A DNA stretch of 25,217 nt from Candidatus Bathyarchaeum sp. (GTDB lineage Archaea; Thermoproteota; Bathyarchaeia; Bathyarchaeales; Bathyarchaeaceae): NCBI GenBank assembly GCA_003096235.1, contig PIXT01000118.1, positions 1-25,217 of the forward strand. The letters run 5' to 3'. The notes beneath the pieces are model-generated. The model saw nothing but the letters and a program-made list of their open reading frames with translations, made no database searches and was not told the DNA's origin. Position numbers and translations under genes: made by a program. This document shows positions 1-7,668 of this stretch, in pieces; the first letter of the stretch is position 1, and the number at the start of each line of letters is the position of its first letter.

Positions 1-31
1 ACATTGTTGAAAACAGCCTTTTTTCAGAAAA
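1..31. repeat. 31-nt inverted repeat, copy 1 (left edge)
   Basis: Bases 1-31 are the exact reverse complement of 21958-21988. The match stops at base 32 on this side. It may continue left of the window, which begins inside the repeat. On the minus strand the element lies about 20 nt downstream of the tRNA-Glu CCA end, so it would be read in the tRNA 3' trailer. It could be a genuine dispersed element, or an assembly or amplification artefact, because the copy sits exactly at the sequence end. Confidence 0.85.
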
Positions 32-49
32 ACCTAAAAAGAAAATGAT

Positions 50-127
50 TGGTGCTCCGGCCGGGATTCGAACCCGGGTCGGCGGCTCGAGAGGCCGTCA
101 TACTTAGCCGGACTATACTACCGGAGC
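50..127 (-). tRNA. tRNA-Glu (anticodon CUC)
   Basis: Reading the minus strand from 127, a full cloverleaf folds. The acceptor is GCTCCGG/CCGGAGC, the D stem is GTAT/GTAT with two G-U pairs, and the anticodon stem is closed by CGGC/GCCG. The loop CTCTCGA gives anticodon CTC. The T arm is CCGGG-TTCGAAT-CCCGG, followed by discriminator A. The 3' CCA is encoded at 52-50. No intron is present. The outermost anticodon-stem pair is an A-C mismatch (positions 27/43). The body is 75 nt without CCA. It decodes GAG codons. Trailer and leader contain a 12-nt complementary pair (37-48 with 146-157), listed separately. Confidence 0.97.
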
Positions 128-773
128 AACAGATTAGACTACTAGTCATTTTCTTTTCCAATATATAGCCACTTCGTTTTTTTCTATCTTTTTCTTGTTT
201 TCAAAACTGAAAGTGTAATCAGGAGTTTAACTTTTTGAGATCTTCTTCACAACTAAGGCGTAAGCACAAGAGGAATAGGATTACCAACGTGTAAAAAAGC
301 TGTTGAAACAAATTAAGGCAACATCGAACCAGAAAACGAAGAAAGAAACGCACCAAATTCACATTTAAACTGCCAATAACCGGAAAACTTCACGCTATTT
401 TGATTCAGTTTTACGTTGCAAAAAATCTGCAGAGAGCTTTTAAGCACATTTTATCCATTTCTATGTCCAGCATAACATCTGGCGCTTTATCAAACAACTA
501 ATTTCTATATGAAGAAAAAAACAATCGTGTAAAAATTAGGTCTCATGTTTCGAGCGAATATAATCGTTCATGTATTCAAACTTTTAGTCTTGGGTAGATA
601 TAGTTATGTTGTGCTCTCACCGAAAAGAAGACCTGCTCTGCATGCGTAAATCCCAAAAATGGCATCATCTCATATAGTGAGATACCCAAAATTCGATCTT
701 TCATGGGTGGCGTGGCACAGGCTCTGGTGAGGGCACATCGTTTCACCACAATCTAAAACAGTTTTAAGTTGCT
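128..773. other. Long spacer without a recognisable gene
   Basis: These 646 nt separate tRNA-Glu from the 3' end of the NrdG-like gene. I see the tRNA promoter at the left but no convincing ORF on either strand. The sequence is A+T-rich except for a G+C-rich patch near 700-742. A small hairpin CTCATATAGTGAG lies near 670-682. An unrecognised non-coding RNA is possible but not supported by any family signature I know. Confidence 0.5.
158..170 (-). promoter_or_regulatory. TATA box of the tRNA-Glu gene
   Basis: On the minus strand this reads GGCTATATATTGG, a good archaeal TATA box centred about 38 nt upstream of the mature tRNA 5' end. With the usual TATA-to-start distance of about 26 nt, the transcript would carry a leader of roughly 10 nt. 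Confidence 0.6.
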
Positions 774-1508
774 TTAATCTCCGTTCGCTATATCAGATAT
801 TCCTCTAGCTTTTGTGCTTGGAATTATTTGTTGAGCTGCAGCTAGAAAATTTTGCATTTCCTGTTCGCTTAACGATTTTGCCATAAAATCTGGATCTATA
901 ACGGTTTTTCCAATGCTAACATCAAACTTCTGCAGAACATATTTTTTACATCCCTTTAAACTGCGGCACACCTGTTTTATGTCATCTACATCGTGGATTG
1001 ATGGAACAATCGTTGTCCTAAACTCGTAATCCATGCTGGACTCCATCAAAAGTTTGATGCTTTCTTTCACGTTTTCCAACAAACTTTTTGTGTTGACGCC
1101 AGTTGCCTTAGAGTACTTCTCTACAGTAAGAGGCGCCTTTACATCCATGGCTACATAATCCACGAGCTTGCTGTCCATAAGCGCTTTAAGCATAGTGGGG
1201 TTGGTTCCGTTTGTATCCAATTTAACCAGAAAACCCATCGCCTTTATTTTGGAGCATAAATCGGGCAGGCTGCTATGAAGCGTCGGTTCCCCGCCCGTGA
1301 TGCATACTCCGTCAGTCCATCCTTTCTGCGTCTTAAGCTGATCTTTGATATACTCAAAAGGAATTGTCTCAATCGTTTCAGGATTAAGAACAAGATTTAC
1401 GTTATGACAAAATGGACAACGAAAATTACATTGTGACAGAAAAATAACTGAAGAAACTTTGCGGTCCCAATCCACGAAACTGATGTCAACAAACCCTTTT
1501 ACATCCAA
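774..1508 (-). CDS. Radical SAM activating enzyme, NrdG-like
   Basis: Radical SAM protein of the anaerobic ribonucleoside-triphosphate reductase activase type (COG1180-like). Such enzymes use a [4Fe-4S] cluster and S-adenosylmethionine to install a glycyl radical on a partner such as NrdD. The cluster motif C-x3-C-x2-C is visible (Cys27, Cys31, Cys34), with the GGEPT SAM-binding element at 72-76 and DTNGT near 98-102. The 244-aa length fits the NrdG2-type subgroup. The start is TTG, with only a weak GTGG upstream, so it is tentative. No reductase partner lies in this window, so the client enzyme cannot be assigned. It diverges from the Mrp ATPase gene across 156 nt, which may hold both promoters. 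The family call is secure; the exact substrate is inferred. Confidence 0.85.
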   Translation of the reverse strand: MDVKGFVDISFVDWDRKVSSVIFLSQCNFRCPFCHNVNLVLNPETIETIPFEYIKDQLKTQKGWTDGVCITGGEPTLHSSLPDLCSKIKAMGFLVKLDTNGTNPTMLKALMDSKLVDYVAMDVKAPLTVEKYSKATGVNTKSLLENVKESIKLLMESSMDYEFRTTIVPSIHDVDDIKQVCRSLKGCKKYVLQKFDVSIGKTVIDPDFMAKSLSEQEMQNFLAAAQQIIPSTKARGISDIANGD

Positions 1509-1664
1509 ATTAAACCACTTTCTAAAAAAGAGTGAATGCTTGGCACCTTAAGTTCTTTTATCACAAAAATCTAATTGACAAAACAAATGTCTAAACCATG
1601 GAAATAGTTATTAAACTGCAAACAATACCAAAAAACAGTAAGACAAAAGTCTTGAGATGGTTTT

Positions 1665-2549
1665 ATGCAATCACCCGGAAATATCCAAGGCAGCGCTCTT
1701 GATGAGCAAACCGTTCTTAGAACAAGAATGAAAAAAATTAAACACAAAATAGCGGTCATCAGCGGCAAGGGAGGCGTCGGAAAAACAGTTACAGCAGTCA
1801 ACTTAGCCATAGCTTTTGCCATGAAAGGACACGAAAACCGTGTTGGCCTTTTAGACGCTGACCTTCATGGTCCATGCGTTCCGAAGATGTTAGGCATGGA
1901 AGACCAAAAACTGAAAGTGGGACCAATAGGAGCATTTCCAGCCATTGGACCGTTGGGCGTAAAGGTAGCGTCTATGGCGTTTGTTCTTGCAGGCAAAGAA
2001 GTCCCTGTAGTGTGGCGGGGACCATTGAAGATGAGGGCGATCCAACAGTTTTTGTCTGAAATTGCTTGGGGTGAACTGGATTTTCTTCTTATAGATTTGC
2101 CTCCTGGAACTGGAGATGAACCGTTAAGTGTGCTGAAGCTTCTTCCAGAAATGGATGGTGTTGTTATCGTAACCATTCCCTCTGAGGTTTCCCAAACGGT
2201 TGTAGGAAAATCCATCACATTCTCAAGGCAACTAAATGTTCCAGTGATTGGAATAATAGAAAACATGAGTGGCTTTGTCTGCCCAGACTGTGGCAAAGTA
2301 ACTAACATCTTCAAAAGTGGAGGAGGAGAAAAAGTGGCTCAAGAATACTCGGTTCCGTTTTTGGGAAGTATACCCCTTGATCCACGAGTCTGCGAATCAT
2401 CAGACATAGGGCATCCATTTATTATGGAGCACCCTGATTCACCCGCCGCAAAAGCATTCATGACCATCGTAGAAAAAATCAAGACTTATGTCCAAAACAA
2501 AGAAAACACGGAACAGGCACCTAGCAAAACTAGCGACAAAATGCCTTGA
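1665..2549 (+). CDS. Mrp/NBP35-type Fe-S cluster carrier ATPase
   Basis: MinD/ParA-superfamily P-loop protein of the Mrp/ApbC/NBP35 family, which binds and delivers Fe-S clusters to apoproteins in the cytosol. It has the deviant Walker A GKGGVGKT at residues 34-41, the downstream D-A-D-L-H-G-P element, the DLPPGTGDE motif, and a CxxC pair (Cys206, Cys209) that bridges a cluster between subunits in characterised homologues. The 294-aa length is typical. The ATG start has a GAGATGG stretch just upstream; the first 22 residues precede the conserved core, and Met22 is an alternative start. Its 3' end converges on the MBL-fold gene with only 11 nt between. Adjacency to a Fe-S radical SAM enzyme is consistent with a Fe-S role but is not proof of a specific client. 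Confidence 0.93.
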   Translation: MQSPGNIQGSALDEQTVLRTRMKKIKHKIAVISGKGGVGKTVTAVNLAIAFAMKGHENRVGLLDADLHGPCVPKMLGMEDQKLKVGPIGAFPAIGPLGVKVASMAFVLAGKEVPVVWRGPLKMRAIQQFLSEIAWGELDFLLIDLPPGTGDEPLSVLKLLPEMDGVVIVTIPSEVSQTVVGKSITFSRQLNVPVIGIIENMSGFVCPDCGKVTNIFKSGGGEKVAQEYSVPFLGSIPLDPRVCESSDIGHPFIMEHPDSPAAKAFMTIVEKIKTYVQNKENTEQAPSKTSDKMP

Positions 2550-2560
2550 ATGGTACATGA

Positions 2561-3418
2561 TTAAAATTCGATAATATCTCCAGTGTGAATAAAACGGCAG
2601 CGATCTCCGAATGCATCAGCAATCTTTTTGACTGCCTTTTTTCCGGTGCAATGACAAGGTCCAACAAATTTTGGGTCAAGCTTCGCCAGTTCATCTACTG
2701 TCGCCTGAAGTCGTTTACTGTCTGCACGTATAAGATGGAAGCCTCCCAAAACCGCGTGCACTCTGCTGTTTCCTGTTATCTCTTGGGCGTACTTGACAGT
2801 GTTAATTATCCCTGAATGTGCACATCCAGCTACAACAACCAACCCTTTTTCTTCAACATCAATGACCAAGGATTGATCATCAAGCATTACATCATCAACA
2901 AAACGTGTATTACGGACAGTCCAAAATCCCTTAACAGTCTCGAAGCTGGTTGTTCTTGGGACTTCTCCGGTTGTGGTAATTCCGTCAGCAATCTTCACGG
3001 GGTCAGTAGTTAAAATAGGTACACCACCAACAGATTCAACATCAGAAAACCTGAACGGCGCACCAATTAACCTCAAGTGAGGCATCATGCTAAGTTTTGG
3101 ATGAAAAAGTGTTGGATGCCCAATAACGGGAACCAGTTTTTTCATCCGCTTCAAGGACTCTATCAAACCGCCCGTGTGATCGTAATGCCCATGACTAAGC
3201 GCAATCGCGTTAACATCTTCCAGATTCACGCCCAATGCATTCACATTATATAGAAGCGCATCTGATGAGGGACCAGTGTCCATTAACACAGTCACTTTGT
3301 CATCGTCAATTTTTGCGGTTATAAAAAAAGAAAGCCCATGTTTAGCTTGTAGGTTAGATTTAGCACCATTTTTTGAATTTTCGATCAAAACTGTTATCTG
3401 GACATTTTTGACAGCCAT
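2561..3418 (-). CDS. MBL-fold metal-dependent hydrolase (COG1237)
   Basis: Metallo-beta-lactamase-fold protein of 285 aa. The metal motif H-x-H-x-D-H is seen as His76, His78, Asp80, His81, within SHGHYDHTGG. Further ligands probably include the His of GCAHSG and of the late GPCHCTG segment. The COG1237 family includes the archaeal enzyme proposed to make 7,8-dihydropterin-6-yl-methyl-4-(beta-D-ribofuranosyl)aminobenzene 5'-phosphate in the methanopterin pathway. Assigning that reaction here is inference. The ATG start is preceded by GAGGTG with 8-nt spacing, a good ribosome-binding site. It lies downstream of nikR on the same strand, with a 20-nt palindrome between the genes. No other pterin genes are in the window. 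Confidence 0.85.
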   Translation of the reverse strand: MAVKNVQITVLIENSKNGAKSNLQAKHGLSFFITAKIDDDKVTVLMDTGPSSDALLYNVNALGVNLEDVNAIALSHGHYDHTGGLIESLKRMKKLVPVIGHPTLFHPKLSMMPHLRLIGAPFRFSDVESVGGVPILTTDPVKIADGITTTGEVPRTTSFETVKGFWTVRNTRFVDDVMLDDQSLVIDVEEKGLVVVAGCAHSGIINTVKYAQEITGNSRVHAVLGGFHLIRADSKRLQATVDELAKLDPKFVGPCHCTGKKAVKKIADAFGDRCRFIHTGDIIEF

Positions 3419-3480
3419 TTTGTTGACACCTCATCTCTTTAACAGTAAAGAGCTTTGCTGATACAAATGCTTCTTTATCT

Positions 3481-3500
3481 CATAACTAAAGAGAGTTATG
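3481..3500. promoter_or_regulatory. Palindrome between nikR and the MBL gene
   Basis: CATAACTAAAGAGAGTTATG has perfect 7-nt arms (CATAACT/AGTTATG) around a 6-nt centre. It lies 63 nt upstream of the MBL-fold start codon and 36 nt downstream of the nikR stop. It could be an operator for the MBL gene, possibly a NikR target, or the hairpin of the nikR transcript end. No strong U-run follows on the minus strand, which favours an operator. Confidence 0.4.
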
Positions 3501-3535
3501 TTTAGAAAATAAACTAACCAAAAAAGGGTGCAGAC

Positions 3536-3943
3536 CTATGGACTAACTATTGTCGATCGAACCTGTTTTACTCCTTTTCTTGTTGCCAACTCTTGAGCAA
3601 GCTTTCTTATGTCTTCGGCGTCGCCCTTGACTGCAACAGCCTCAAGGCACTCTTTGTCACTTAAGTGAACATGAAGAACAGAATTTATGACATTACGATG
3701 ATGATGCTGAGATTCGATGAGATCGTCCTCTAAGCCTTTTACATCATGGTCATAAACCATAACTAAAACACCCGCCTTTTTGCCCTTCTGCTTATGAAGC
3801 AACTTTTGTTCAGTAACAAATAACGTAACTGCGTCCTGAATAGCCTTTGATCTACTATCATATCCGATATCCTCAATTATTTCATCCAACTCCTTTAGCA
3901 GCTCTGGCGGAAAAGTAACCCCAACACGAACAATCTTAGTCAT
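3536..3943 (-). CDS. nikR: Nickel-responsive regulator NikR
   Basis: Ribbon-helix-helix repressor with a C-terminal ACT-like nickel-sensing domain, 135 aa, the usual family length. The N-terminal strand and helices (residues 3-45) form the DNA-binding RHH fold. The high-affinity nickel ligands of E. coli NikR (His76, His87, His89, Cys95) align with His80, His91, His93 and Cys99 at identical spacing. It should act as a tetramer that binds palindromic operators when nickel is bound. No nickel transporter or nickel enzyme gene is in the window, so its targets must lie elsewhere or include the adjacent MBL gene. The ATG start is followed directly by the conserved N-terminal strand. The promoter should lie in 3944-4147. 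Confidence 0.94.
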   Translation of the reverse strand: MTKIVRVGVTFPPELLKELDEIIEDIGYDSRSKAIQDAVTLFVTEQKLLHKQKGKKAGVLVMVYDHDVKGLEDDLIESQHHHRNVINSVLHVHLSDKECLEAVAVKGDAEDIRKLAQELATRKGVKQVRSTIVSP

Positions 3944-4147
3944 AATAATCCCAACTAAACAGTTATCCTCTAATCATAAAACCTTTATCACCAAAAGTTC
4001 TACACTCGGGTTTCATGTTAAAGCTACTTTTTTCCTAAACAGCAAGATAGTGCAAGCGCTGTTACGAGCAAATAAAACGAGGTCTGGAAAAGATGCTGAC
4101 ACAAAAAATAGGTGAACAATAATGAGAAAGATTTGTTAAACCAGTTT

Positions 4148-4408
4148 TTAGCCAAACTTGTAGTGCTTTCTGATTTTCTTTTTTATTTCCCAAGTACATT
4201 TGAGACCTTCAGGAAATACAACATAGTCGCCTGCTCCAAACTCGATGCTTTCTTGAGGTGTCTTCACAACAGCGTTTCCTTCCAAGATTAGACAAGTTTC
4301 CTGTTCAAAATACTCCCAAGGAAACTCTGATTCTTCTTTTTCCCAGATAGGCCAAGACTCTGCCTTCTGCAACTCGTTTTCAGTGGGTTTTCTGACTTTA
4401 GGCTTCAT
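4148..4408 (-). CDS. Small cupin-domain protein
   Basis: Single-domain cupin of about 86 aa, resembling the DUF861/cupin_3 group. A beta-barrel core runs from the WEYFEQETCLILEGNAVV segment to GDYVVFPEGLKCTW, with the second-motif G-D-x-x-x-x-P-x-G pattern clear. First-motif histidines are absent and replaced by other residues, so metal binding is uncertain. The reading frame opens further upstream, to an ATG at 4435. A TATA box (CTATATAAG on the minus strand) lies at about 4440-4449, only about 10 nt before that ATG, so transcription should begin near 4418. I therefore choose the ATG at 4408, which has GTGAT six nt upstream. Its substrate is unknown. Confidence 0.75.
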   Translation of the reverse strand: MKPKVRKPTENELQKAESWPIWEKEESEFPWEYFEQETCLILEGNAVVKTPQESIEFGAGDYVVFPEGLKCTWEIKKKIRKHYKFG

Positions 4409-4438
4409 CTTTTCATCACAAGCTCTTTTGCGCATCTT

Positions 4439-4450
4439 TCTTATATAGTC
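4439..4450 (-). promoter_or_regulatory. TATA box of the cupin gene
   Basis: The minus strand reads GACTATATAAG here. Placing the start site about 26 nt downstream puts it inside the longest open frame and shortens the likely cupin protein to start at 4408. Confidence 0.5.
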
Positions 4451-4470
4451 AATGTGAAACGGTTAATGAA

Positions 4471-5037
4471 TTAGCTCTTTCTGGGCGCACCACATATAGG
4501 ACATGAACTTGAAGTGGCAGGCATCAAAGCTCTGCAGTACTCGCAGGGCACCATTTCCACATCTTCTTTGGTTACTGCTGTTGTAGCTCGGATTACCTGA
4601 AGTTCGGTTGTGTCACTAGTGGCATCAGGACGACCATCTACACCCACAACGCCCTTGATGAACCAAGAAACGTTCGCATCTATTCCGTCTAATGTTTCAC
4701 GTCCACTTGCAGGAATGTTTACTTTGATTGGAAATTTTTTCTTGAACCCAGGCACAATATGCATTGAACCACTTGCCTTCAAATCCTCTGAAAGAAGCGT
4801 AGCTGATTCCCAGTATACCTGCCGAATATTGCGTCGACGACGCTCGTTGTAAATCCACCGTTCACGTCTCCTTTTTTCAATACATCGGAGCTCAGCTCTT
4901 ACTTCTGTGGCGTCAAATTCTTCCTTGGACGATATTGTGATTGTTCCGCTTGTGCTTGATCCCAAAGCCAATGTTACTTTTTTAAGCTCAAGTTTGATTG
5001 CGGTTTTTGGTTTTCTGAACATTTTAAAGAAGCCCAA
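4471..5037 (-). CDS. Arrestin-fold Spo0M-like protein with zinc ribbon
   Basis: 188-aa protein. Residues about 10-158 form a predicted all-beta domain resembling arrestin/Spo0M (SpoOM) proteins: a lysine-rich N-terminal strand, a GTITISS strand, and an FPIKVNIPASG strand typical of the family. The C-terminus is a compact zinc ribbon with Cys165-x2-Cys168 and Cys179-x2-Cys182. Spo0M-like proteins are linked to stress and cell-surface processes in bacteria; the archaeal role is unknown. A TTG start is chosen because GGAGAT stands 8 nt upstream; the internal ATG (Met6) lacks such a site. The arrestin-plus-ribbon arrangement suggests a protein-interaction adaptor, which is inference. Separate transcription from the cupin is likely because the cupin has its own TATA box. 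Confidence 0.75.
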   Translation of the reverse strand: MGFFKMFRKPKTAIKLELKKVTLALGSSTSGTITISSKEEFDATEVRAELRCIEKRRRERWIYNERRRRNIRQVYWESATLLSEDLKASGSMHIVPGFKKKFPIKVNIPASGRETLDGIDANVSWFIKGVVGVDGRPDATSDTTELQVIRATTAVTKEDVEMVPCEYCRALMPATSSSCPICGAPRKS

Positions 5038-5225
5038 AGAGGTCTATCTCCGGTTCGATGTTATCTTGGAGAGTACAGAGTTTATTAGGATTTATGTGTG
5101 TTGCTGCAAAAAGAAAACACGATTTACAGCTGCAACAACATCAAAAATAGCGAAACTACGCCCAAATAGAAACTTCATAATACTGCAGATGTAAAAGTTT
5201 TTTTGAACTGCTCACTGTTCAATTA

Positions 5226-5687
5226 GTGAATGCTATGAAAGACCAAGACTTAGAGATTGCCAAACTGAAGCTTATTGAAAAAAACCTTAGTCTAGTGATT
5301 GTTAAGAAGGAAAAAATTATTTTTGAAACAAAAAAACAAGGTGTAAGCGGTTTTCTGCAAGCCATCGAAACGCTGAACCAAGATTTGATTGAAGCTTCAG
5401 TAGCTGACAAGATTGTTGGAGTGGCAGCGGCTATGCTTTGTGTTTACGCTGGAGTGTCTTCTGTGTTTGCGCTCACCGTCAGTGAGGGGGGAATTAGAAT
5501 GCTTGAAGACAACAATATTTTATGCATATTTGAAAAAAAAGTTTCGAACATTCTGAACCGCAACAAAACTGATGTCTGTCCATTCGAGAAACGGGCTATA
5601 GCTTCTGGGAACGCAGAGGAAGCTTACGTGAACTTGAAGTCCTTTGCGAATCAAATCATGAGAGATACAACAAAAACTAAGTGCTAA
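5226..5687 (+). CDS. DUF1893 family protein
   Basis: Protein of 153 aa matching DUF1893 (Thermotoga TM1506-like), whose structure resembles the cytidine-deaminase fold although no activity is established. Recognisable blocks are D-K-I-V-G-V-A-A-A-M-L near residues 61-71, a conserved S-E-G-G segment, and VCPFEK near 117-122, equivalent to the family's C-P-[ML]-E. The N-terminal half supplies a strand-helix unit (LVIVKKEKIIFETKKQG). The frame opens at GTG 5226; the ATG at 5235 (Met4) is equally possible and no ribosome-binding site discriminates. It is the only plus-strand gene between 2550 and 7668 and converges on the SPFH gene with 54 nt between them. Confidence 0.8.
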   Translation: MNAMKDQDLEIAKLKLIEKNLSLVIVKKEKIIFETKKQGVSGFLQAIETLNQDLIEASVADKIVGVAAAMLCVYAGVSSVFALTVSEGGIRMLEDNNILCIFEKKVSNILNRNKTDVCPFEKRAIASGNAEEAYVNLKSFANQIMRDTTKTKC

Positions 5688-5741
5688 CTACTTATTTTCG
5701 CTTAAGAAAAATGGAGAAAAGGAGGGGGAGTTGTTTGTGGC

Positions 5742-6704
5742 TTACTCTCCCGAATTTGTTGAGGGCAATAGTATAGGTGTTCCGTCAGGAGCCATTATCA
5801 GCATGTCAATGTCTGGAGCGATCTGCTGGAGAGTTTGCACAGTGAGGTAAAGTTCGGCAAGTCTGGTGTCGTCATCTGAATCCACTCCTGCAGCCTCAAG
5901 AACAAGCTCTATAGCCTCTTTTGTTGCATTTGCTTCAATAATTGTGGCGTTTGCGTTTGCTGCTGCTTCAATTGTTATTTTCTCTGCAGTTGCTGTGGCT
6001 TCAATTACTACTATTTGTCTCTTAAAGTCTGCTTGAATCTTTTGTTGTTCTGAAACCAGTTTTTCCTCGATTGCTATTGTATACTTGTCAGGGTATCCTA
6101 TGTTTCTAAGCTCAAATTCGAAGTCTATTACTGCTCCAGCAAGAGGGGCTGATGAGCTTATTTTGTTCCAGATTGCGTCCCGCATGGTTTGAGCCACAAA
6201 ATCTCTTTGCTCAATTGTTTCGATGGTGTTGAAGTCCTTTGTAACTATTCTGACCTGTTCTCTTGCAATTGAAGAAATAATGTCAGTTTTCCAGTTCTTT
6301 TGAGGCAGATTCTCATACAAGTTCTTAACTTTCGAAGCGTCAAGTCTCCACCTAATCATGATGTCAATTTCCATTTCCAGTTGGTCTTTTGAAAAGCTCT
6401 TTATCGTTGGAAAGTCTGCGGTTCTGTCGCTTCCGTCACCCCACATGCCTAAGTTATCCACGGCAACTGGAATTTGAACTGCGTTAACCCATGGAGCCTT
6501 TGTTGCCCAAGTTGGCCCTAGGGTCGGTTCACTGATTTTTCCGCCTACGGGGTCAACCATTACAACTGCATTGCCTACAGGCACGTTGACCCACATTGAT
6601 AGAAAGAAAACTGCTGTGGAAATTGCCACAACCATTACAATTATCACCAAAGCAATTACTATTTTAGGATTTACTCTGAATTGATCTTGATATTCCATAT
6701 TCAT
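5742..6704 (-). CDS. SPFH/band-7 (prohibitin-like) membrane protein
   Basis: 320-aa protein with an N-terminal membrane anchor at about residues 15-36, then an SPFH/band-7 domain. The domain shows the conserved early G-x-V-x-x-D-P segment, a PTIKSFSKDQLEMEID strand region, and REQVRIVTKDF with an RDFVAQTMRDAI helix. An alanine- and glutamate-rich helical stretch follows (about 215-270), likely a coiled coil. Such proteins assemble into large membrane rings that organise proteases or lipid microdomains. No NfeD or FtsH partner is adjacent. The ATG start is firm: a perfect GGAGGTGA ribosome-binding site precedes it. Upstream (6705-6950) is very A+T-rich with several TATA-like stretches and a tandem decamer. 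Confidence 0.88.
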   Translation of the reverse strand: MNMEYQDQFRVNPKIVIALVIIVMVVAISTAVFFLSMWVNVPVGNAVVMVDPVGGKISEPTLGPTWATKAPWVNAVQIPVAVDNLGMWGDGSDRTADFPTIKSFSKDQLEMEIDIMIRWRLDASKVKNLYENLPQKNWKTDIISSIAREQVRIVTKDFNTIETIEQRDFVAQTMRDAIWNKISSSAPLAGAVIDFEFELRNIGYPDKYTIAIEEKLVSEQQKIQADFKRQIVVIEATATAEKITIEAAANANATIIEANATKEAIELVLEAAGVDSDDDTRLAELYLTVQTLQQIAPDIDMLIMAPDGTPILLPSTNSGE

Positions 6705-6905
6705 TTTTCACCTCCAGTATATTTTGACAACTAAACAAAAAAATATGCCGTTTGTTGTTTGTCGCGAAACTGAAAAGTTCACCTTGTCTTAACCTTTACG
6801 TTATATGTACTTTCAATATATTCAATTAAATCTAAATATTTTTCTAAAATAGTATATGTATCTCTATTGATTCTATATAGACGTAGTTTGGCGCATTTTT
6901 GCTAC

Positions 6906-6925
6906 ATATACCACAATATACCACA
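6906..6925. repeat. Tandem 10-bp repeat
   Basis: ATATACCACA occurs twice in immediate tandem (6906-6915 and 6916-6925). It lies in the spacer between the flavodoxin stop and the SPFH promoter region. A period of one DNA helix turn would suit cooperative protein binding, but two units in A+T-rich DNA may be chance. Confidence 0.6.
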
Positions 6926-6950
6926 AACAAAAACTAAACTAAAAAATCAT

Positions 6951-7409
6951 TCAAGTCAAACTGGTTTTCAACATTTTTTCAGCAACAATTTTCCCCAGTT
7001 TGCGGCACTCTTCTAAGCCATTTTTGTCTGGATTATACTTTATACGCAAAGCAGGTTCAATAACATCCATTTGAAATCGGTTCTTGAGTATCTCGACCAA
7101 CATGTTAGGAGCCTCTCCACTCCAGCCATAAGAACCAAAGGCTGCTCCAACCTTGCCCTTTAGGTTTATCTCTTCTTTGGACGCCGCTTCTAGCAGGTTC
7201 TTCATGTCCATACCTATGTCGTGATAGTATGTTGGCATTCCTAAAATTATTGCGTCAGCATCTGCGAGCTCTTCGGGTCTAACAAAGTATTTTACCTCCA
7301 CATCAATTCCCACAACCGACTTTGCGCCTTCTTCAATTGCCCTTGCCATCTTCTCGGTGTTACCTGTTTGGCTGTAATAAACTATAAGCAGCTTGAGTGT
7401 ATTTGTCAA
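6951..7409 (-). CDS. Flavodoxin-like FMN protein
   Basis: 152-aa flavodoxin. The FMN phosphate loop is S-Q-T-G-N-T near residues 13-18, directly after the first strand LLIVYYS. The GMPTYYHD segment near 58-65 and the GSYGWSGEAPN loop near 93-103 contact the isoalloxazine ring; the latter resembles the flavodoxin domain of F420H2 oxidase/FprA proteins. It probably shuttles electrons in the cytosol; the partner is unknown. The TTG start is supported by GAGGT seven nt upstream. It diverges from fluC; a TATA-like GATTATACG on the minus strand near 7459-7468 suits a start site about 30 nt before the TTG. Confidence 0.9.
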   Translation of the reverse strand: MTNTLKLLIVYYSQTGNTEKMARAIEEGAKSVVGIDVEVKYFVRPEELADADAIILGMPTYYHDIGMDMKNLLEAASKEEINLKGKVGAAFGSYGWSGEAPNMLVEILKNRFQMDVIEPALRIKYNPDKNGLEECRKLGKIVAEKMLKTSLT

Positions 7410-7668
7410 ATTGTGAACCTCAAGTAATGTAACTGTGAATGAAGAAAGATAACTTTTACGTATAATCTAACACAAAAACAGCTGATGGAAAAATACAATT
7501 AGTATGTAAAACGTTTTTTACGGTTCAGTTGATGACTGCTTTTACATGTAAGCAAAAAATGAGTTGCGGCAAGTATGACGACTGTGTTCGGTTACAAATG
7601 CGGGGCGGGAAATTTTGATTAGAAAATAATAATACAAACAGTTAGTTTACTGAGAAGAGTTGTGAACG

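Noticed and set aside
1..127. tRNA-linked integration site of a mobile element
   Set aside because: The 31-nt repeat does not overlap the tRNA sequence, the copies are inverted rather than direct, and no integrase gene is present between them.
1865..2314. 149-codon minus-strand ORF inside the Mrp gene
   Set aside because: It lies wholly antisense to a conserved ATPase and its product has no recognisable fold.
3690..3730. C/D box-like GATGATGATGCTGAG tract
   Set aside because: It is the reverse strand of the His-rich nickel-binding segment of nikR, so the pattern follows from coding constraint.
7525..7600. C/D box small RNA (TTGATGA followed by TGACGA)
   Set aside because: No CTGA D boxes at the right positions and the C box has a pyrimidine where a purine is required.
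7410..7668. Fluoride riboswitch upstream of fluC
   Set aside because: The expected conserved segments around the pseudoknot (GAUG and AAC-GCC type blocks) are not present in order. Only a small unrelated hairpin is seen.
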